From Pavlovales sp. CCMP2436 (Eukaryota > Haptophyta > Pavlovophyceae > Pavlovales): a DNA stretch of 24,448 nt. The stretch covers positions 12,324 through 36,771 of the forward strand of contig MU631606.1 of assembly GCA_026770615.1 (NCBI GenBank), in the 5' to 3' direction. The notes under the pieces were generated by a model. It saw only the letters and a program-made list of their open reading frames with translations, was not told where the DNA came from and made no database searches. Of this stretch, positions 9,801-17,862 are shown piece after piece. Position 1 is the stretch's first letter; every line of letters begins with the position of its first letter. The position numbers and the translations under genes are program-made.

Positions 9801-10714
9801 AATTTATTCCTCTCTACTTCGCAAACTGTGCGTCTTTTTTTCTTTTTTTTTACGATTTTCCGTTTCCGTTTCCGTTTCCGTTTTTTTTTTTTTTTCGCTC
9901 ATCGCAATCTCCTGTGGCATGGCTTCACATGGAAGTAATGCATTTCTCTCTTCCTTGCGAACTGTACCTTTTTTTCTATTCAGTTTTTCCGTTTTTTTTT
10001 TGCTCATCCCAATCTCCTGGCTGCGCAGGGGATGAATGCATTTCTCTATCTCGCAAACTGTGAGTAAGTTTTCCCGGTTTTTTAGCCTGCCAACGTGAAC
10101 TATTATAAGCACCTTTTGCTCTAGGTTTGTTAAGAACCATTTGCATGTATTTATTTAACACGCCTCCTCTGCTGCGTGTCGTCATGAAGCTCTCAGACCC
10201 AGACCTGTTGCAAACTGCTGAGCCACTTTTATATAAATTATTTGAGCAGACACTTTGGTCGTCCAGCAGCCGACCAACCCCAACTACGCCTCGCAGCGCT
10301 GGCCCTGCGGGTTTTCGGCGTGGCGCCGGCCTTTCATGTGGATCAACATCTTTTGGGTGCGCCGATCCCCCCCCCCCCCCCCCNNNNNNNNNNCCCCCAT
10401 CACCACCGCCACTCCCACCGTCACCCACCCACTCTAATGACCCCCCTACCACCAACGCTGGTAAACCCCCACCTCGAACCAACTTCCCCATGTAACGAAT
10501 ATGATTAACTCCCTATTGCGTCCGGGCGCCAATCAAACGAGAGGGGGGGGGTCACAAGAGCAGGGAGCCACTTGGGTAGTTGTTTTCATGAACAACAAAC
10601 TTGACGAATGTTTTCTTTATCACAATATTTTTCTTTAAAAAACAGGTGGTGCTTCCCGCGTACGTTGTCGCGGAGAGCCTCATCCTCGCCGGCGGTGGCG
10701 GCGGGATCTTTTAA
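6885..10714 (+). CDS. EXPERA / emopamil-binding-protein-like multi-pass membrane protein
   Basis: Six exons: join(6885..7147, 7263..7408, 8127..8227, 9592..9712, 10250..10356, 10646..10714). All phases agree and the join gives 268 codons plus TAA. The ATG sits in a strong context (caccATGg). EBP-type proteins are ER membrane enzymes that shift the sterol C8 double bond; the wider EXPERA family includes TMEM97-like members. Support: a hydrophobic segment IGALVVIVLFAAGAWAL (residues ~48-64) and YYWMMFAVLTLCWEICYI; EYGAWADREY, like the family's EYxxxDxRY; a helix with MLIAMSCGMAAQGMNAFLYL, matching the family's Q-x-Y-G-D-x-L-Y-F helix in position; and PFMWINIFWVVLPAYVV, like the C-terminal W-x-N-x-x-W-x-V-L-P helix. 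Several catalytic His/Glu positions of sterol isomerases are not obvious, so enzyme activity is unproven. Introns 3 to 5 are large and full of repeats; the last holds the N gap. Confidence 0.68.
7475..7490 (+). repeat. short interstitial telomere-like motif
   Basis: ccctaaccctaaccc, two and a half units, in intron 2 of the EXPERA-like gene, surrounded by C-rich low-complexity sequence. It is too short to mean a chromosome end. Confidence 0.4.
7831..7888. repeat. two adjacent hairpins in intron 2 of the EXPERA-like gene
   Basis: cggtatt-aa-aataccg lies at 7831-7846, and tgcaatgtaat with its inverse attacattgca (7-base loop) at 7860-7888. An R4-like fragment (agacgccatcttgaatccct) lies just upstream at 7751. 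Probably the remains of a small inverted-repeat transposon. Confidence 0.5.
7997..8120 (+). repeat. C/CA-rich low-complexity tract
   Basis: Runs of C mixed with (CA)n just before the exon 3 acceptor (gatcag|) at 8126. It acts in effect as a very long pyrimidine-rich tract. Confidence 0.8.
8253..8371 (+). repeat. interspersed repeat family R5, copy 2
   Basis: Starts cagcgctttgttttcagctt and matches 6622-6740 closely. It sits between copies 1 and 2 of the exon 3 end in intron 3. Confidence 0.8.
8430..8597. mobile_element. palindromic MITE-like element, family R4
   Basis: The left arm gggattcaagctggcgtctg (continuing to about 8502) is repeated inverted on the right as cagacgccagcttgaattcc, ending at 8592. 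The arms are about 70 bp and imperfect, around a short centre. Single arms of the same family occur at 4497, 8815-8915, 9181-9270 and 22938-23030. There is no coding capacity. Mobilisation by a transposase elsewhere is inference. Confidence 0.75.
8663..8808 (+). repeat. interspersed repeat family R6, copy 1
   Basis: ttatgttatg microsatellite followed by gatgccccttctaccgccgg, gcagtctctg and gcgtctgagcgtcactctg. It closely matches 15617-15756. Confidence 0.75.
8815..8915 (-). repeat. single arm of repeat family R4
   Basis: gaagcaggcaatgggcgacg followed by gccagcttgaatccctatta, equivalent to the right arm of the palindromic element at 8430-8597. Confidence 0.75.
8963..9170 (+). repeat. R2 followed directly by an R3 fragment
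   Basis: R2 (gtgtaaatat to cacggta) spans 8963-9066. The end of R3 (gacgtcgaccaagtcagtga to ctgagccgct) lies at 9117-9170. The two families also occur near each other at 3160-3500, which suggests one larger composite element. Confidence 0.7.
9181..9270 (+). repeat. single arm of repeat family R4
   Basis: Diverged copy of the left arm (ttcaagcgggtgtctgactg, then ctggtctaagcgctgcgtcg). Confidence 0.65.
9282..9372 (+). repeat. interspersed repeat family R5, copy 3 (truncated)
   Basis: It lacks the left third; it starts at tcacttcggcgtagcgcgtc and ends near gagccagaaccccccttca. Confidence 0.75.
9456..10065 (+). repeat. exon 4 of the EXPERA-like gene flanked by degenerate partial copies
   Basis: Upstream, 9456-9510 resembles the first half of exon 4 (ctcgctgcttgtggttgcgt versus ttcgctgctggcggttgcgt). 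Downstream, the second half with its donor recurs three times: about 9764-9835, 9898-9970 and 10004-10065, each carrying a cytosine-rich tcctg(tggcatg) core and ending in cgcaaactgtg or gcgaactgta. T-rich tracts separate the copies. All but the real exon carry frame-changing or phase-changing differences. Confidence 0.75.
10384..10393. other. assembly gap (10 N)
   Basis: Ten N inside a C-rich run in the last intron of the EXPERA-like gene. The true length of this homopolymer region is unknown. Confidence 0.99.
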
Positions 10715-11200
10715 ATCCGAGTCGAGCGTGTCTTTAAAATGTGAGCGCCGAAATTTAACAATCGAGCAGTGAGTTGAGTGCGCGAGCGATCTGGAGTACC
10801 TGTTTGCAACCCGCCGGGAAGTGCAGTGGGGGGCTGGCCTCCCCTGTGCTGTGAGCGCGGGTCATCTGCGGGACGGGGCCAGGTAAAGGCCAGCGCGTTC
10901 AAAAATGGGTTTCCCACCCGCAATTCACTATGACATGGCACCATAGTTTTATTTCCAAATAAGTAGTAACGGGTCGAAATCCGAATTAGTGGCGCGATTC
11001 CGCACTGGGGAGGGGGGAAAGCGGTGGCCGGGTCGAAGAAGTAGACATCGTTCGCCTCTGCGCGCTAAGTGTCGATAGCTGTTGTCGTTTAGAGCCCTCC
11101 TCGACGGTCGGAGCCCACTTCGTTCTCTCGCAGAAGCGCGAGCCAGCGCTGAGCGTATTTCTGTCAGGGACGGACGTATTTCTGATATTTACACGCAGCG
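10715..11200. other. spacer between the EXPERA-like gene and SNAPC3
   Basis: No gene seen. A 35-bp fragment of repeat R2 (ggacggacgtatttctgata, then tttacac) lies at 11163-11197, ending three bases before the SNAPC3 start codon. Confidence 0.55.
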
Positions 11201-13568
11201 ATGGAGCGCTCAGAGAAGATGCTCAGAACGCAGTTTCCCGCAACGGCGGTGCTCGATGAGCGCTACGTGACCTCTCCCCCCGTGTGCGTGGACGAGTTCG
11301 GGCGCTGGAGCGCATCAGCCACGCTCGACGCGGAGCTCAACGTCGACCCGGCGCTTCGTGGCTGGTTCGACGGGCAGCTCGCGCGCAACGCCGACATCAG
11401 CGTGGACGGCCTGCAGGCCGAGGCGCCACAGCAGGTTCTCCTGCGGCGCGTGCGCGAAGAGGCGGCCGTGATCTGCGCTGGGCGAGATGGCATATCCCTC
11501 GCGGACGTGCCCGACCTGGAGCAGCTCGATGCCGCCGGCGTGTCGATCTCTGCGGCCAACGAGTGCCTGCCGACGCACTCGAAGCTCGGGCTCGAGGGCT
11601 GCGGGCTCGAGAGCGTGCGGCACGCGCTGCTCGAGCGCACGGGGCAAAAGCGCACCGCGAGAGGGCGCGAGGACGCTAGCCTCTCCGCTGCGCTCATGAG
11701 CCGGCAGCAGCGTGCGCGTAGTCAGCACGATGAGGGCCAGACGAGTGGGCCCGCCGAGGCTGTGCTGGCAGAGCGCGAGCCGCTGGTGCGCGTCACTTAC
11801 TACCATGCGCGCAGGTGAGTTCCTGGCTACGTTATGTGTGTATCAGTTCCCTCCTCTTGAGCTGACCTCTGTGCTGTGCTTGCTGCATGTATGTATATTC
11901 TCCCTGCTGCTATGACTGATCTGTGATGCCGATCACACCTGTGAGCGAACGCCTCTTGTTGAGCACTGCTGAGCCGCTTATCAGAATGTATTGCATCCCA
12001 CCGTTTATAAGAATGTACTGTATTATATTAATGAAGGGGGGTTCTGGCTGGCGGTATTTCAAGTTCAAGTCATGCTGATCTTAGCGCTCCGACGCAGGCT
12101 CCTGCGCGCTACGCCGAAGTGGAGAACTGGTAAAAGTGGTGGATGATGAGGAAGCCGAAAACAAAGCGCTGACGTGTTATATACTGTATCCCAGGGTTGG
12201 AAAGCAGCGCGAGCTGATCGTGACTGGCACGCAGACACTGGGTGACCTGCGCGACGCTTTCACTTGCGACACAGAGCGGATGGTAACACAGGTAAGGTTG
12301 AGTTTTCCTTGAGGTTCTGAAGATGTCGTAAAGCACACAGGTTGGGAATACAGTATATAGCACACAGGTTGGGGCGCCTGCAGGTGAAGTGCTTCTAAGA
12401 CATCTTTCGATTTCGTTTTTCAAGGTGTCTTAATAATAGTTCTTAGTCTGGGGGAAAGGCGTATACCCTGATAGCCAATGGGCGGGAGTGGGGGCAGGGA
12501 GCACATGGAGCGTAGATCCTGGAAGTCAGTGGGCGGGGCTGCGGGCAGTGGGCACATGTGGGCCATATCCAGCAGCTTCTTCCTTAAAGCAGGTAAAGAG
12601 GTGCCTTAAGAATAGTTCTTTTTAATTTCTTCCGCGCAGTCCTCTCATCGTCGTCGGCTCATAAAGATGTCACTTTTGAAAGCGAGTTGCCGTTCCAGCA
12701 GGTCTTCAGCTGCGCCTCTACTGCATTTAACTGGACCTTTGCCCCTGCTCGCTGGGCAGCTACCCAGCGAGCAGGGGCAAAGGTCCAGTTAAATGCAGTA
12801 GAGGCGCAGCTGAAGACCTGCTGGAACGGCAACTCGCTTTCAAAAGTGACATCTTTATAAGCCGACGACGATACACATTTATTGATCTTCCGCATAATTT
12901 TTTTATAAATTGATATCAATATATCTCCTCGGTCTCAATTGGCAGGCGGTTCTTAGATATAATATAAGGATGCCGTGCGCTGTGTGCGCACCTCGCCGAA
13001 CCAACCCCTTTTCAAGAGGGCGGCTGCTAGTGGTATTATTATGTTCACAGTACTGATTATAATTCTGATCAGTGGCGGCGCAGCTTGAAATTTCAAGATT
13101 ATTATTTTTGTTATTTAAAACGCTTTATCGCCACCCTGTACCCTCCCCCCCCTTTGCTCAGGTGGCTGCGCAGCGCAACCTCGGAACCTCTGAACTTCCC
13201 GGCCGCGCGTCCGCCATGCTTATTTCCGGCCGCTGGTACACGGATGTTGTGGGGGGTGTGGACGGTAATTTGTTTTTTGTTTTTTCCTGTAGATATGACC
13301 GATTTGTGTTTCATTCAACTACTTCTTCATTTCTCTACTCGTCTAATTATATTAAGTCCAATAACTCAGTCAGTGCGCCGCTTCGCGATTGGCTGAGCGC
13401 GGTGGACCCGTCTGGGACAGTGGCGCACTATGACGATGATGTGCTCCCGATGCACTCTACTCGAATCGGTCAATTGACAATCGAGCTGGGGGCGCAGGTG
13501 CGTTCCGATCCGGAGTATTAGCTTCTAATTTATTCCGCTCGAGTCCTCTCTCTTTTACATTGCTGTCA

Positions 13569-13626
<58 letters not shown>

Positions 13627-16343
13627 CCTCCCTCTCTCTCCCTCTCTCTCCCTTACTCTCTCTATCTCTTTCCCTCCCTCTCTCTCTCTCTCTCTCTCTT
13701 CTTTTTTTACCCCCCTTTTTTTTTGTTTCACCGTGAAGCCTGCGGCTTAATTTGACGCAACGTGCAGATTGACGGCTATATAGCTCCCCTCTGCCCTCTG
13801 CCTCGCATTCATCGCAGAACATATTCGTCTTGCCTGTATGTTTTAACTTTCTCCCCTCTCTCCCGCATCAATGCTGTGTAGAACATATTCGTGCATCTAG
13901 GCGAGTGCGAGCACGTGTTTGTCTTTACCGACCTGTGGGCGAACACCGCGGAGGACGTGCGACATCGCAGCGCCTACCCACTTCCCGGTAACTTTTTTTT
14001 TTTTTTTTTTGAGATTATATTCGAACAGCAGTGCTCATTTTAGATATGCAAGTGTCTACTCGTAGTAGTAATTACTAATTAGTATACGATGAGAAGCAAG
14101 TCGGCAACGCAGTGCCTATACACTACCCTACTTAAACTTGTACTTGTACTTGTACCTTTTTTCCCCCTTTTTTGTTTAGATTGTATTCGAACAGCAATGC
14201 TCGTGTTAGAAATGCTAGTGTCTACTTGTATAAGTGTATAAATATCTAGAAATACGTCCGTCACATGACAGGTCTCCACCGGCCCCAGGCGTTGAGAAAT
14301 ACTCGGATCAAGGGACCTTTGCAGAGCCTACGGGTACCGTCTCTCTTAGTCATTAGTATACGATGTAAAGCAAGTCGGCAACAAAGCGCCTGTACACTCT
14401 CCGGTAACCCCCCCACGCACGCACACACCCCCCACCCCACCCCTACTACACAGACACCTACACACATACGCACCATCACTGACTACCTCCCCCCCCCCCT
14501 AAGTGTTCGAGGCTCGGCAAAAGGTCGAAACGTGTTTCGTGTGCAAACAGCATGCCGCACGTCACTTCACGGTACCCTTTTTTTCTTTTCTTTTTTCGCC
14601 CTCCCCCCCCCCTTTTTTTTTACGGTAACCCATCCGAGGGATATACAGCAACATCGGCACACACTACAGAGGAACCCAACCACTTATCCCAGGCCAACAA
14701 CCGCAACCACCTTAGATGAGGAGAAAGTTTTTAAGATAAGTGGAGGATTATTGACTCACCCTGCCGCCTGGGACTGACCAGGGGTAGGCGATCGCCGCTT
14801 CGTTATTAGAACGAACGGCTGGGCGAGCTGCGCATGAGCGCACGTCATTCTAATTTTATACCTTTAAGTCGCTTGATTAATAGTTCACGGTAGCCCTATA
14901 AGTATCTTTAATAATAGTTCTTTTATCGTTCCCCGACTTGCATCCCGAAGGCGTACGGGCATGACATTGATTATGATTGATGATAACTGATTATGATTGG
15001 TTGTAACATTTTGCCTCGTGCACGTTATGATCGCACACCATTTAAAAAACAGCGTTTGTGCAGAGGCGGCCGGTAGATAAAGATTAGGTATAATATTAGA
15101 ATGACGTGCGCTGTGTGCGCAGCTCGCCGAGCCTGCCCCTTTTCACGGGGGCGGCTGCTATCTCCTTCCCCCGGCCACGATTCCCAACAAGGGATCGCCG
15201 GCCGGACAGGGCGACTTAATAAGGGTGCACACTCCTACCCCCTAATCATAATATTAGAATATATTCTTAATATATTATAATATATTAATAATTATGATAA
15301 ACAGGTGGGTGCGCACTCTTACCTCTTGCGCCTCGGCCTCGAAAATCCATCATTCATGTGCGAGCACTGCTACCACGCGGTACACTACGGCCCGGACGAT
15401 CGGTACTTTTTTTTAGATAACAGTGCTATATTATAGTCCCATTTTTTTTTCATTTTTTTTTTTAGATATCTGTGCTATATTATGTTACGTTGCTGTATTA
15501 GAACGGTATCCGTGTGCTCGGGGTGTTTCATAACGCTTGATCCGAGTGATTCTCAACGCTCGAGTCCGGTGGAGACCTGTCAGGGGACGGAAGTATTTCT
15601 AGATATTCACACACACACTATGTTATGTTATGATTCTGTTATGTTATGATGCCCCTTCTACCGCCGGGGGCGCAGTCTCTGTGTCCAGGTGGTTCCGTTT
15701 GACAGCGTCTGAGCGTCACTCTGTCGAGCTTCAGCGCCACCTTGCGGTGGAACCTAAGCGGCGACAGCCTTCATAGCAACAACTACAACAGTGACTACTT
15801 ATATTCTATAATCTATTCCGCTCGAGACCCCTCATCGTCGTCGGTCCATTACGACGTCACTCTCGCGAGTGAATCCGCCGTGCCCGCAGGTATCTCCAGC
15901 TGCGCCTGTGCGCTGAGGGCCCATCACTGACAAAAATTATATCGTTGAGTTGCCGATTACCCTTAAACTCGTCAATTATTCACCTTTGATCATTCATGGG
16001 ATTTTATGAGATTTTTTTACTTTACCAATGATTGGCGACCCCCTCATCATTGGTCGGTGAAGGTATGCCAATCTAAAAGCGCCTCCGGTGGTACCAAAGC
16101 GCCGCCCGGTACCTTTCATCCTCTTTCTTATTTATATCCATATTCATATTTACGTTAATGTTCATATTTATGAATTATGCGTTTTCTTTTTCATGTGACT
16201 ATATATATTTATTGCTATTATTGTTATTCTCATTTAGGTTACTACACGATGACTTCCGAAGCTACGAAGTGCGCAGCGTCGAGGGTCTCGACGGTGGCGG
16301 CGAGGAGGACGAAGAGACTAGTCTGGCTGCCGGCCTCTCATGA
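11201..16343 (+). CDS. SNAPC3: snRNA-activating protein complex subunit 3 (SNAPC3/SNAP50 family)
   Basis: SNAPC3 is a DNA-binding subunit of the nuclear SNAP complex that recognises the proximal element of snRNA promoters for RNA polymerase II and III. Eight exons: join(11201..11814, 12195..12291, 13162..13264, 13370..13497, 13882..13987, 14504..14571, 15305..15402, 16238..16343). Every phase agrees; the total is 1320 nt, 439 residues plus TGA, close to the usual length of ~400. Residues 1-195 are variable and Ala/Glu-rich. The conserved domain follows: VRVTYYHARR, then RELIVTGTQTLGDLRDAF (the family's L-G-x-x-T-L-x-x-L-R-D motif), AMLISGRWYTDVV, HLGECEHVFVFTDL (C323, H325), CFVCKQHAARHFT (C360, C363) and MCEHCYHAVHYG (C391, C394). 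The Cys/His positions fit the family's zinc site. The C-terminal tail is acidic. Introns 1, 2, 5, 6 and 7 carry transposon-like repeats, yet the frame is intact. Confidence 0.9.
12031..12170 (-). repeat. interspersed repeat family R5, copy 4, in SNAPC3 intron 1
   Basis: Inverted copy starting at the aatgaaggggggttctggct end and finishing at aaaacaaagcgct. It stops about 25 bases before the acceptor of exon 2. Confidence 0.8.
12480..12620 (+). repeat. short diverged direct repeats in SNAPC3 intron 2
   Basis: gggcgggagtgggggcaggg...gcacatgg (12480-12507) resembles gggcggggctgcgggcagtg...gcacatgt (12531-12559). aggtgtcttaataatagttc (12424) resembles gaggtgccttaagaatagtt (12599). Confidence 0.5.
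12647..12872. repeat. 226-bp near-perfect palindrome in SNAPC3 intron 2
   Basis: The arms 12647-12759 and 12760-12872 are reverse complements with no spacer; I see two mismatches (12660/12859 and 12757/12762). The arm sequence (ccgttccagcaggtcttcag, ctgcgcctct) belongs to family R1. It is a foldback-type element or a recent inverted duplication. Confidence 0.92.
12952..13027 (+). repeat. interspersed repeat family R7, copy 2 (partial)
   Basis: gtgcgctgtgtgcgcacctc, then ccaaccccttttcaagaggg and cggctgctag; matches the left half of 15097-15222. Confidence 0.65.
13571..13710 (+). repeat. (CT)n microsatellite in SNAPC3 intron 4
   Basis: A long pyrimidine tract of CT dinucleotides with CCCT interruptions, between the exon 4 donor and the exon 5 acceptor. 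Minus-strand frames across it code only Glu/Arg repeats and are not genes. Confidence 0.95.
14010..14400 (+). repeat. direct repeats and R2 copy in SNAPC3 intron 5
   Basis: ttcgaacagcagtgctcatt at 14019 recurs as ttcgaacagcaatgctcgtg at 14186. attagtatacgatgagaagc at 14078 recurs as attagtatacgatgtaaagc at 14351, followed by aagtcggcaac in both. R2 copy 3 (plus) lies between them at 14234-14340, as if it had inserted into an older tandem duplication. Confidence 0.75.
15097..15222 (+). repeat. interspersed repeat family R7, copy 3, in SNAPC3 intron 6
   Basis: It combines the left half seen at 12952 and the right half seen at 908-1036, so it is the most complete copy in the window. Confidence 0.7.
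15501..15615 (-). repeat. interspersed repeat family R2, copy 4, in SNAPC3 intron 7
   Basis: gaacggtatccgtgtgctcg to gatattcacacac, with the shared centre ggtggagacctgtcagggga. Confidence 0.8.
15617..15756 (+). repeat. interspersed repeat family R6, copy 2, in SNAPC3 intron 7
   Basis: tatgttatgatgccccttct, ccgccgggggcgcagtctct and gcgtctgagcgtcactctgt match 8663-8808. It follows an R2 copy, as R6 and R2 also lie near each other in the EXPERA-like gene. Confidence 0.75.
15815..15960 (-). repeat. interspersed repeat family R1, copy 3, in SNAPC3 intron 7
   Basis: Begins cgctcgagacccctcatcgt and ends aaattatatcgttgagttgc, the inverse of 2295-2440. Confidence 0.75.
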
Positions 16344-17862
16344 GCCTCTGCCGCCACTGCTGAGCCCGCGCATTAAGAACGCCCAGTTCGTGCGTGTAGT
16401 TATTCGCCGAAATGTATTGTAGTTCTATCGGGAGCCCAAGTGTCCTCTCACTTGGGCTCTGTCTGACATCCTGATTGCCATCCGACAACTATAGGAACTT
16501 GCCACCCTTCCACAAAGGGGTCCACAGTTCCACAAAGGGTCCACAGAAAAGGCGGTTACGCTTGCTCGCTCTATTTCTTAATCTAGCTCTCTCTCTCTCT
16601 AGCTGCCTTCGACGCTTCACCGCGTCTCGGACTCCAATCCTCTCTTAGCTCGTGCTTGCGTTCAACACCGCTAGCCTCTCGATAGTTCATACTTAGACTA
16701 TGAGGCGCGAAAAGCCCCCCCGGCCCCACTGAATGCCCGGGGATCGGGAGAAGGCCCTAGGAGCCGTCGCGCGCTTTATAGGCGAGCCGTGTGCCCTTCT
16801 CCTCCGAAGACCCACCTGATCGCACCCTGTCCCAGGCGAACGAAGGCGCGACAGCCGCACCTACTTGCCTCAAAGGCGACATGGCGCGCTCGGAGAGCAT
16901 CTTCGGCAAGCACCAGACCCCCCTACACACCAGAGATACCACCTCCGGGCGCGGCGCGGCTGGAATCCGAGTCCCCGTGGCGTAGACGGCCGGGTGGGTG
17001 CTCAAAAATTAAAATTAAAAAAAAAAAAAAAAAAAATGACCATTTTTTGTATGTATTTAATTAATTAATCAATTTACGCTGATATTTTATTCTTAGTGAG
17101 AATTCTTAAGCTACCTAAATGCGCCCCGGGGAGTTGTTGACTAAGCCCTGACTTTTCAGCCGGTGGGGACGTCGGGAAGGCCCCCGTTCGTAGCCTCCAA
17201 ACTGAGAGCCCTTACTTATAGCCAGGGGGAGTACATGGAACCACACAATTTACATTCAAAAAGCGGATCCGGACTGGGCCGAATCCGGGGCAACTGCCAA
17301 ACAAAGGCAGTTGCAAACGAGGCGGCCAACTGCTCATTTGTAGATCGTTCCACACAGGTGTAAATGAATCGCGCAGAACTGTTTTTTTCGGCAGAGTTGT
17401 AACTCACAGTGATTCCAATCAGAAGCCAACTCACAAAGGATTGGGCGTTCCACTCTATGAGTTATCTCACAGCTCTAACTCCCAGTCACAGCGAGCCGGT
17501 GGCCCGTGACTGGGAGTTCAACTCACAGCAACTCACAGTCCTCCAAATGACAGCAGACCCGCTCGCTTCGGTACCACACTATTTTATGATCTAGACGGTT
17601 ATCCTACCCACCCTCTCATGGGAGGATACGTTGGAGTTACTGCGGGAATGACCGGACCGTCGGTCATTGCTCGGCTGCCCTGTGTTTGCGAGCCGCTTCG
17701 TGCCGTGCACGAGGCCGTACATCCTGGGCTGTAGACCCACAGGCGAAGCAAGGCTCCTGACCGTGGGCGTGCGGGCACCTGGCCCATATATAAGTATACG
17801 AGTGGACGCACAGCGCGCTCCGTATCCGACTCTGCGCACAGTGGAGAGGCAGGCAAAGGAAG
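16344..17862. other. spacer between SNAPC3 and the hAT-like gene
   Basis: No gene is supported. A hairpin (arms agcccaagtg and cacttgggct, 6-base loop) at 16433-16458 lies about 90 bases after the SNAPC3 stop, probably in its 3' region. A ccacaaagggtccacag-type tandem lies at 16511-16546, a CT run at 16588-16600 and an A-rich tract at 17009-17036. Frames at 16757-17005 on both strands look moderately coding but match nothing I know. Two more hairpins are at 17290-17314 (gcaactgcc/ggcagttgc) and 17477-17518 (13-bp arms), the latter amid repeated aactcacag motifs. Confidence 0.5.

Noticed and set aside
10267..10356. EXPERA-like exon 5 starting at 10267 joined directly to exon 3
   Set aside because: It is also in phase, but it omits the helix coded at 9592-9712 that the family needs. 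Starting at 10250 fits the phase of exon 4 exactly.
13293..13369. Acceptor tgtag at 13292 for SNAPC3 exon 4
   Set aside because: The resulting frame hits a stop before the conserved segment; the acceptor at 13369 keeps the frame and the family motif.
13457..13822. 121-codon minus-strand frame
   Set aside because: Mostly a Glu/Arg run coded by the (CT)n microsatellite and antisense to SNAPC3 exon 4.
16960..17036. tRNA/SINE-like A-box (tggcgtagacgg) followed by an A-rich tract
   Set aside because: No matching B-box downstream and no cloverleaf possible; the A-box match is likely chance.
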